From assembly GCA_020137815.1 (NCBI GenBank), contig CM035353.1, forward strand, positions 3,468,471-3,532,470: a stretch of DNA of 64,000 bases, read 5' to 3'. Positions 56,028-64,000 of this stretch are shown here, in pieces (the first letter of the stretch is position 1; the number at the start of each line of letters is the position of its first letter). Under the pieces are notes generated by a model that was not told where the DNA came from, did no database searches, and was given only the letters and a program-made list of their open reading frames with translations. This DNA comes from Hormiphora californensis (lineage: Eukaryota; Ctenophora; Tentaculata; Cydippida; Pleurobrachiidae). The translations under genes and the position numbers were made by a program.

Positions 56028-59000
56028 CTAAGGGTTAACGTGGAAGATTTCCTCCTCACCCTCCTCGACACAGTCGGCAAAGTCATCCGGGAAGACCTCG
56101 GATCCGGTAGCAGCAAGATCAGTATCCTCGGCCTTAGTTCTGTGCTCTTCAACCTGCTTGTCCTGGTATTTCTTGATGAGGTGCCGCTGCATACTGGTTG
56201 GAGTCATTGGCGGGGTTCCTGTACCATCCTGCTGGTAAAGTGTGATATTATGTAGGAACCGACCAATCAGAACTCGTTATTTAGGTCACGTGACTGGTTA
56301 TCAGCCAATCAGGGACCAGTATTTCCTGATTCGGTCGGTTCCCTAGTCTATATCATAAATGAAGCTTACCCCTTGTTGCTGTTCCGGTCCAGCAAGATCA
56401 GACAGCCGTATTTGTGTAGAATTACCTACGTTGATCGCTGTATTTGCTTCAGCCGAGCCATATGATCTGAAGATAAGAACTTTCTTTAAGTTTCTGGAGA
56501 TTAGGGTCTGACGGTCATCAACGCCGAAATAGGGAAAAACGTGTTTCTGAATCTGCTTTTTCAATACGAATCCAACGCAATTAACCGGAATTAGTTTTCT
56601 ATCTTGTCGGAACACGTTGTTCCCTATTTCGGACCGTCAGACCCTACTGGAGATCTAAAAACTAGTAAGCTTAACTGCAAAGATCTAAATATGGTTTAAT
56701 TTTAGTTGGAGGTTTATAGTAAACCAATATAAGTTTTAGTACCATGATCGTCTAGATATTCTACTATTGTACATAAATAGACAGTGTGTCTGACTGTGGT
56801 CTGGAAACCCCCCTGCTACTAACTGGTGTGCTGATGGTTTCTCCGCTGCCTTCCCTTCTTCAAGATTGGTTAGAAGACCCCCTGGAGCTCGGAGCTTCTT
56901 TTTAGGCTTGTTGTCTTCCGTGGGCGAGGGGTCATCTGTGAAATAAATCGAGATATTATTTTGGAAATGAATATACCCGGACTGTCATAATAACTGTCTA
57001 GGATAGATGTTGGTATAGTACCTCTCAAAATAGCGTCAGTGTCGTTCCGCCAGTCCGATGCAGAATGGACATCCCCGCCGAGATTTGCGTAACCATTCCG
57101 ATTTGGCTGAATGGTTGCGAAATTGAAAGCGCTGTCAAATCTTTAAATTGGACAGATTAAAGGAGAAAGCACTTACTGTCACGAATATTTAAATTGATAA
57201 AGAGAAGACATTAAATTTAAATTAAAACTATAAATGACAGGTCGTTTTCTTAATGAAGGCACTTGACGGTCAGTGTCAATCAATTTGCAGGCGAAATGCA
57301 AGAAATTAAAATTGCTCATTTATTTCAACCTACATTCGACCAATGTTCAATTCGTTTCGCCAGAGATTTTATTCCATCTCTGTACTTGATCCCAAGGTAG
57401 GCCAGAATGACTATCAAGGCTGCAAGACACATCTGAAAATTATGGAGGTTAATTATCGCAAATAGAATCAATTGCGGCCGTGAGTTTAGAATTGATGATG
57501 TATCTTACCCAGCCCATGACGAAGGCGACAATAGAGAAGGTCCGTGATTGTGGTTTCTCAATGGTCGTAGTATCCATCAGCGCTACAGGATAGCTTAGTG
57601 TCTCAACCTGTAATGAAATAAAATTTAAAATTTATATATTTATATATACAATATATCTTTAATTATATAATAATTAATATATAATTAAAAATATATCGTT
57701 GCTGCTACATAGTTACTAAACTATAGATATAGATTTACAGTTAGCGAGAGGAGGCGTCCCAGAGGACCCGCGGTATTGTGCAATTAAAACATTCATGTGA
57801 AGAGATGGTGAAGTGATGGAATACCCTAGTCAGAATATAATACGTATTATTTTCAACAATACGTATTAAATACGCGCGCAAATATGTATTTAATACGTAT
57901 TAAATACGTATTATAAGCCAAAAATACAGAAAAGCCGCGCATTTAGCACTTGAGCCGCGCCATTAAACGTCCAAGCTGAGGCTGAAAGTCGCGTTGGATG
58001 AACCTAGAGCGCGGGGAAAACAGCAGCAATTCGTAGAAGGGACCAGCTGCAAGAAGAAGAAGAAGAAGAAGAAGCTGTATTGGGACAGGGACCTGTTTTA
58101 GAAGGCGGGGAAGACAGTAGCAATTCGTGGCAGAGCTGTATTGGGACAGGGATCTGTTTTAGAAGGCGGGGAAGACAGTAGCAATTCGTGGCAGAGCTGT
58201 ACTGGGACAGGGACCTGTTTTAGAAGGCGGGGGAAGACAGTAGCAATTCGTGGCAGATCTGTACTGGGACAGGGACCTCATTTTAGAAGGTGGGGGAACA
58301 TAGTAGCAATTCGTGGCAGAGCTGTACTGGGACAGGGACCTGTTTTAGAAGGCGGGGGAACACAGTAGCAATTCGTGGCAGGCAGAGCTGTATTGGGACA
58401 GGGACCTGTTTTAGAAGACGGAGGAACACAGTAGCACTTCGCGGCAGAGCTGTATTGGGACATGTGGCAGGGTGAGGCTGTATGTCGTATCTGTAACGCG
58501 CTTTTGACCTAAAATTGGGTCGGAAGTTGTGCGGCTCGCGATGGTAGCACTTGCTAAATGCGCGGCTTTTCTGTATTTTCGGCATATAATACGTATTTAA
58601 TACGTATTAAATGCGTATTTGCGCGCGTATTTAATACCTATTGTTGAAAATAATACGTATTATATTCTGACTAGGGTAATTATAGAATATTTCCAAAATA
58701 CCTTTCCTCCGATGGCATCCCACAAGCCTGTCTTAGAAAGAATCTGAAAGCTTTTCTCGACATCAGAGCCTTTCAGTATGCCTACAGGAGGTCGTTTAAC
58801 ATAAAACGTGATCGTGGCACTCTTCGTCTCCTCATCAGTCAAAGTAACTTTGGTAATCTTGAAAAATTGAATAAATCAAAAGTTGCTAGATATTTATTTT
58901 TGTCTAGACATCAGCCTGATCTACTTTCTAAGCCTTCGTCGTAATTTGTTTTACCCATGTAAAAAAAATACGACGAAGGCTTAGAAAGTAGATCAAGCTG

Positions 59001-59919
59001 ATTTAGTTGATTAGAAAATAACCCCTTACTCAGAAAGCTAATCATGTTCATGGCGGAGCACTACTTTATACGTACAATGACAATTGCTGCCTTAAGGTTA
59101 TGCAGACCCATTGTAGCTGTTTCGTAAGCCCGTCTCAACTTCTCTTCATACCTTGGAAACATTTTGATAAGTAATTAACAAACAGAGAGCAGTACATAGT
59201 TTACTGACATGATAGGGGGAAACAGAATAGTGCCTCAGGTAATTGATCCCTATGACCCTATCAGGGGTAAAACGCCGATACTTGAACCTGAGGTTCAAAA
59301 ATATTTTCCACGGTGCATCATATATAATCAGAGTTGCGAATTATTCTTACGTTGCGTCAAACTTTTCAGTGTCATTAGCGATTTCAATAATTTCCTCCGG
59401 AGTTGGTACCACACTGATTTTCAAAAGGTACGGTTTCAAAGCATCTTCATCTGTGGGATCCAGTTCATCTTCAATATCAGCCTCACCTTCCACCACGGAG
59501 GCTTCATCTGCCTCCTCTTTTTGAGCAGCAACTTGTTGAAACCTGGTCCGGATATAGATGCAATTATGGCACAAATATTATGTTGATATATCGGGACAAC
59601 AATATCTAATTAGTACAACAATCAGTTTTATTGATTTAATTTACTACAAATATACAAGTAATTATCTTACAAGTACAGTCGGACCCCGATTTAGGGACAC
59701 CCTCGGGGGAAAGGCTCTTGTCCACTAAATCGGGGTGTCCACTAAATCGGGGTCAAATAATGTTAATTTCCTATATCGGGGGAAAAAATCCTGTCCCTAA
59801 ATCGGGGTGCCACTAAATCGGGGGCCCCTAAATCGGGGTCCGACTGTAACTACAAGTAATTAAAAGTAATTATCTTACCATAGTGTGGAAATACATAACA
59901 GGAGCAAAACACGTATCAT
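56028..59919 (-). CDS. Single-pass type I membrane protein, unrecognised family
   Basis: Ten exons in phase (391 residues): 59919-59879, 59542-59351, 59151-59076, 58857-58702, 57607-57509, 57432-57341, 57131-57022, 56935-56824, 56466-56370, 56228-56028. A Leu-rich signal peptide (MIRVLLLLCISTLW) is followed by an acidic stretch (EGEADIEDELDPTDEDA). Next comes a compact extracellular domain (about 50-165) with ITKVTLTDEE and TITFYVKRPPVG and the pattern LSYPVAL just before the membrane. One transmembrane helix spans about 179-203 (FSIVAFVMGWMCLAALIVIL). The cytoplasmic tail is about 185 residues with PPMTPTSMQRHLIKKYQDK and an acidic end. The extracellular domain is of the size and alpha/beta pattern of a SEA-like domain. 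A KIAA1549/DUF3827-like relation is conceivable but not shown. The acceptor of exon 7 (GACAG at 57132) was chosen to keep frame. Introns carry several MITEs. Confidence 0.7.
56254..56343. mobile_element. AGGAACCGACC-family MITE, copy 3
   Basis: AGGAACCGACCAATCAGAAC to TTCGGTCGGTTCCCT; compared with the other copies it lacks about 15 bp at the left. In the last intron of the membrane-protein gene. Confidence 0.7.
57824..58676. mobile_element. TA-flanked element, 853 bp, with internal minisatellite
   Basis: TIRs of about 100 bp begin CCCTAGTCAGAATATAATAC and are rich in AATACGTATT. TA lies at 57822-57823 and 58677-58678. The middle holds an (AAG)n run (about 58050-58075) and six to seven copies of a ~62-bp unit (TAGCAATTCGTGGCAGAGCT ... 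GGACCTGTTTTAGAAGGCGG), 58075-58475. It is inserted in the intron between exons 4 and 5 of the membrane-protein gene. ORFs in the minisatellite are not genes. Confidence 0.8.
58911..59001. mobile_element. Palindromic element, 91 bp
   Basis: Arms TCAGCCTGATCTACTTTCTA... and its reverse complement, with a loop of about 26 bp. In the intron between exons 3 and 4 of the membrane-protein gene. Confidence 0.65.
59676..59846. mobile_element. Pogo/Tigger-like MITE, reverse orientation, 171 bp
   Basis: CAGTCGGACCCCGATTTA ends with TA on both sides. The interior is the reverse complement of 30857-31028. In the first intron of the membrane-protein gene, 33 bp from its first donor. Confidence 0.85.
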
Positions 59920-60595
59920 ACTGAGAGCTGCAGCACTGTGACAAAGTTATAGATTCCTTGCCATTGCGTCTGCTACTATTATATTGAGTCTATGGAGGGG
60001 GATGTTATGAGCAATGTAAATCGAGGCTATTAGTTAGGAAGATTTCTTTGATTGTCAAAGAAGCACCAAGCTGGCAAGCTGCAAACTATCTATATCAGCT
60101 ACTGAATTATATAAAATTTTACACAAAACAAATATATTTAAACATATAATTTCAACATCAAAAACTCTACAATCTACATAAAGGTATTATAAAGGTATAC
60201 CATTCTTGGCCCTCTAGCTAATGCATGTGTACCCGACCCATCATTTACAGTATGTAGATTTTGTAGAGATCGTAGTCGCGTACATGCGGCAACTCCTCTT
60301 TCCACTAAATTCTCTCTCCCCTTCTATCTAGTTACTCTAAGCTTATATTTTCCTACTATCTCTCTCTCTCTCTCTCCCCTTCCCTTTCTGATCCTTCCCT
60401 CTCCGTCATTTTTCTTCTCACTCGCTCGAGCAAGCTGATTACTATATGTCAGAAAGTTTGTGGACCGGTGATTGGTCAAACAAAATCACGTGACCCACGC
60501 TCTCAACGGTGATTGGTAGACTTTGATCCAGGAGTATGTGTAATGGTTGTGTAATTATATAATTGATCAAGATAAACGAAGTGAACTATGAGAGA

Positions 60596-60780
<185 letters not shown>

Positions 60781-61439
60781 GAAGAAAAGCAAATGACCAT
60801 CAAGTCTAGGGATAGGTTTGGTATTCCGATTTCTATCTATACCAAGACAGCACTAGTATGTGGCAGTCCATTAAGACAGACAAACAGTATTTATCATCTA
60901 GTTGTCTAGTTATTACAAACCATAATTGCGGTGATCAGTATATAGAAGTCCGCAAAGTTATTTATAGAGAGTTTGTGGTTGAGAAAGTTGTGTACTTATC
61001 GGTGTAATAGATTTCCAGTTTAACCACAGAGTTGCACTATAAAGTCACAGCCACGATAAAATAGATAAATTCAACAACTTCTGTACGCTAAATACCTACT
61101 ACAATTTTGTAACGGCAGGCAAATTAAACACCCTAACATCCCTATCCCTAGACGTTGCGTAGTCAGTCTTTTTAATCAACAAATTAGAGTCTCCTCCCCT
61201 CTTTTTTATTTCTGATCCCTTACTATCGCTCTCCCTCACTCTCTCTCCCTCACTCTCACTCTCTCTCCCTCTCTCTCTGAGGGCAACTTCAATCAGGTTT
61301 ATTGCAAAAGCAAAGCAAAACACTGCGACCTTGACTCATGAAGACGCCCAATAGCTAAAGCTATATATGGAACATTTAAAATGTCGATATACGAGATACT
61401 TAAAACTAACTAGAGCCCAACGTTCTCAATAGTAACAAC

Positions 61440-62215
61440 AACTGATGCAAAGGGATTCATGTGGTGAAAAATCAATTTTTGCTCGATTTTGAGACGCCAT
61501 AACTCGGCCATTTGTCAACCAATTTCAAATTTCCTGGGATCTTTAGAAAGATGGGATCAAGCTCTTTCCAAAGAGCTATAAAGTTTCAATATTGATCAAG
61601 AACTCAATTTGCACACTATGTGGTCATGTCCGATAGGCTCGCGAGATCTAGTGATTTTGATAGAAAACGCGCAGTAGACGCTCAATTTTGACCAAGATCC
61701 AACCTCGTTGCGCGTTTTTACGTGTAAAACCAGCGCTGACAAGTGCTTTTTTAGCATAAATGTCGCATTTAATACATGACCGCATCGGACCGGTTGTGGG
61801 GGAAAGGTTGCATAGTAATCTCTAGCCCCCTAGCTTTCTTTTGATACCAAAATTTAGGTTGCGCTTTGAACAGAAGCCAGTTTTTGGGCTATAGGACGAA
61901 CTTTGATGCCGTGCTGTCCAAAACCTGCCGCACTTTCAGCCAAGTTATGGGTAGCAAAATGATCTTTAGACGATTACCTACAACTGCTACACAATTTCCA
62001 AGGTGTTTGACAGCACACGCAAGCGTGCACGTTCCCTGAAAGCGCCTAACAAAATCGCGCAAAACCCCTCAAAACGGAGGATTCCTATCGGACAAATGCG
62101 CGTTTTGACCACATAGTGTTGCACGTGCAAACCCCTGATGTCGTTATCCCCCTCCCACTCCACCTCTAAACCTGCACGTGCAAATGTTGACCCAAGACTA
62201 TCACTACCAAGCATT
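61440..62215. repeat. Probable old interspersed repeat, no coding signal
   Basis: The sequence style (TTTTGAGACGCCATAACTCG, CAATTTCAAATTTCC..., TTGCACGTGCAA) is like the interiors of the mariner-like elements and the 12562-13735 inverted repeat. TATGTGGTCA occurs near 61617 and its reverse complement TGACCACATA near 62106, marking a fold-back of about 500 bp. No clear target duplication. Confidence 0.35.
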
Positions 62216-62435
62216 TTTTACCTTTTTTAATTAAGATGAAATGTTTTACAATTATACATTATATCTACTAGTAGGATAATCCTCAAGTTTTACTAGAACA
62301 GTAAAAGAATCAAACAACATACATTCCCAGAAACATCAAAAAATCTAGTACAACTATCATTAAATGACATGATGGCTCGAAACAAATTGGAGTGATCAGC
62401 AAACGTGTAATATTTCTCACGGTTCACGTTTTATA

Positions 62436-62511
62436 GAAAATGTAATTTGGTAACTTTCTGTGAACCACTAAACCGTTTAGTGGTTCACAGAAAGTTACCG
62501 AATTACATTTT
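62436..62511. mobile_element. Palindromic element, 76 bp
   Basis: AAAATGTAATTTGGTAACTT ... and its near-perfect reverse complement with a short central AAACCGTTTAG. No ORF. Confidence 0.65.
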
Positions 62512-62699
62512 TATATTAGACTCCACGTAGAGCGTATATAATGAATAAGGTATATGACGATTAAAAGTTCGTAAATATATTTACATGTGTCATGACATGC
62601 CATGCTAGTACAACATCCTGCTGTAATGGTCTGCATTGTACAGACGTTATATGGCAGAGTCATCACACCATGTCCTCCCTTGGGAACTCAATGCTGCAG

Positions 62700-63892
62700 C
62701 CACTAGAAAAAAAGGGGGGCAGAGGGGAGAGAGAGAGAGGAGGGGAGGGAGAGGAGGGGGGAAAAGGGGGGGGGGGAGAGAAAAGAGGAAGGAAAAGGAG
62801 AAAGGGAAGAGAGGGAAAAGAGAGGGAGAGAGAGAAAGAGGAGAAGGACAGAAAGAAGAGAGAGAGAGACAGAACAGGACAGGAGAAGAGAGAGAAACGA
62901 GGAAGACAGAGAGATAGAGAGGTATAAATGGTGTAATTGTGATAGTTCGCCTAATGGCACGCTCCAGGGAGTCTATCTCTTTTCTGTAATGACGTGGTAG
63001 AGCTGCCAGTCGGAGAAAAGAGAGAGAAAGAGAAAAGAGAAAGATAGAGGGAGAGAGAGAGACCCAATTGGTGTGAAACGATTGAATACAGAGTGCGAAA
63101 GATCTGATACTGTGGGAGCTGTGGAGAGTATGATGCAAAAGACGTGTGTTGTACAATGCTCTTCGCATGTGTAATTCATGACCAGTCGAGAGGGGGGATC
63201 AGAAAGCTTTGTTAGCTCACTACCCACATGTCCCATGTCCGTCCTCTTCCAGGTGGAAATGTGTATGATGGACTGTAATAATAGTACATACAGCAGGTAT
63301 ACCAGTGAAATGAACCCACTTGACGGAATGAAGTTAGTCCGTTAAATTTAAAATAAAGAATGTTGGGGGTTTTTGGGGGTTAAAAAGAACAATTTAAAAA
63401 ACATATTTGAAGGGGGAAAACTAATGCAGTTGGAAAACTCTGCTCAAACAAAACCAAAAAAAAAAGGGGGAAAAAGAAGGGAAAAGGGGGGGGAGGAGAG
63501 GAAAAAGCCTTTTTAACTTTAGTTTTAAAGCTTCTAAAAAAAGGCAATGTCTTGTTTTCGTTTTATTTTGGGTTTTAAATTTCTCGTCCCCCTAGCTTAA
63601 AAAGCAGAAGGCTTTTTCCCCCCCCCCCCCCCCCCCTTTTCCCTTTTTCCCCCCCCCCTTTCCCTCTTCTTCTCTCTCTCTCGCTCGCTCTTTCTAGCAA
63701 GGATCGTAGTTTATGGTCGGAAAAAGACAGTTATTCATTATCTAATCGCGCCCGGAGGCGAGGGGTTTTGTATTGGAAGTGGATCATTCTGTAAATCACT
63801 GCCATCTGAAAGTTATACGGAGGAGCAGGAGTGGGATAGGGGGGCCGGAAGTGATCTCCTACGGTGCTAGCAAATCGCGTGATATCCGTCCC

Positions 63893-63928
<36 letters not shown>

Positions 63929-63960
63929 CTCTCTCATCGATTACCGTTTCCTTGCGAACT
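62700..63960. other. GA-rich tracts and third low-quality stretch
   Basis: 62707-62925 is a degenerate GA/GGA tract. 63350-63680 again has inflated runs (G, A, T and a long C run at 63619-63636) next to a CT microsatellite. 63893-63935 is CT microsatellite. I see no gene, and the long Ser/Leu-rich and Arg/Glu-rich ORFs are repeat translations. Confidence 0.6.
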
Positions 63961-64000
63961 ATAAGTATCCGTATCCTTCGACATGTATGTTCAGGTTGTC

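Noticed and set aside
58075-58475. Regular ~62-bp repeats resembling a CRISPR array
   Set aside because: Units are directly adjacent minisatellite copies without unique spacers, inside a eukaryotic transposon and intron.
58141-58475. ORFs in the minisatellite (plus and minus strands)
   Set aside because: Open only because the unit is near a multiple of three and lacks stops; they lie in an intron of a real gene.

Overview
The window is eukaryotic: a repeat-rich piece of an animal genome, apparently from a marine or early-branching invertebrate. The evidence is multi-exon genes with GT-AG introns, animal-specific extracellular domains (matrix metalloproteinase, hemopexin, C-type lectin, pentraxin, LDL-receptor class A repeats fused to a seven-helix receptor), and very dense small inverted-repeat transposons. 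I cannot fix the phylum; Ctenophora, Cnidaria and Porifera all remain possible. I saw no rRNA, tRNA, CRISPR array, prophage or bacterial operon. Exon coordinates below were worked out by hand from splice sites and reading phase.

Layout. 1-27 kb: a graveyard of duplicated exon-like fragments, mostly reading on the minus strand. It holds PIF/Harbinger transposase pieces, a three-times repeated gene fragment, two mariner-like elements of about 0.9 kb, a perfect inverted repeat with 563-bp arms, and a fold-back region (3.6-7.1 kb) whose second half looks like failed consensus sequence. 27.7-28.7 kb: a complete three-exon pentraxin gene (minus). 30.3-34.0 kb: a receptor gene with LDL-receptor A repeats and seven helices (minus), interrupted by a 152-bp palindromic transposon in helix 1 and by an apparent one-base frameshift. 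34-44 kb: gene-poor, full of palindromic elements, ending in a second low-quality stretch. 44.4-45.8 kb: a small secreted peptide precursor (plus, three exons). 46.3-54.0 kb: a 20-exon metalloproteinase gene (minus) with an EF-hand gene nested in one intron on the opposite strand. 54.6-55.1 kb: a tandem duplication upstream of the metalloproteinase. 56.0-59.9 kb: a 10-exon single-pass membrane protein (minus). 60-64 kb: GA microsatellites, a long repeat and a third low-quality stretch.

Main result. The metalloproteinase model joins in phase across all 20 exons to 737 codons plus stop. It encodes signal peptide, propeptide with cysteine switch, zinc catalytic domain, a complete six-cysteine C-type lectin domain, then a hemopexin domain. 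I know of no described matrix metalloproteinase with a C-type lectin domain between the catalytic and hemopexin domains. Second is the peptide precursor, whose 13-base last exon supplies the tail R-W-Y-G-stop, an apparent amidation tail that depends on splicing. Third is the palindromic element in the receptor: removing it with one copy of its 2-bp target duplication restores the reading frame exactly.

The functional genes share a secreted or cell-surface theme, but they lie on both strands with their own introns and nothing suggests co-transcription. Most introns carry small TA-flanked or palindromic elements, so transposon insertion is the main force shaping this locus.
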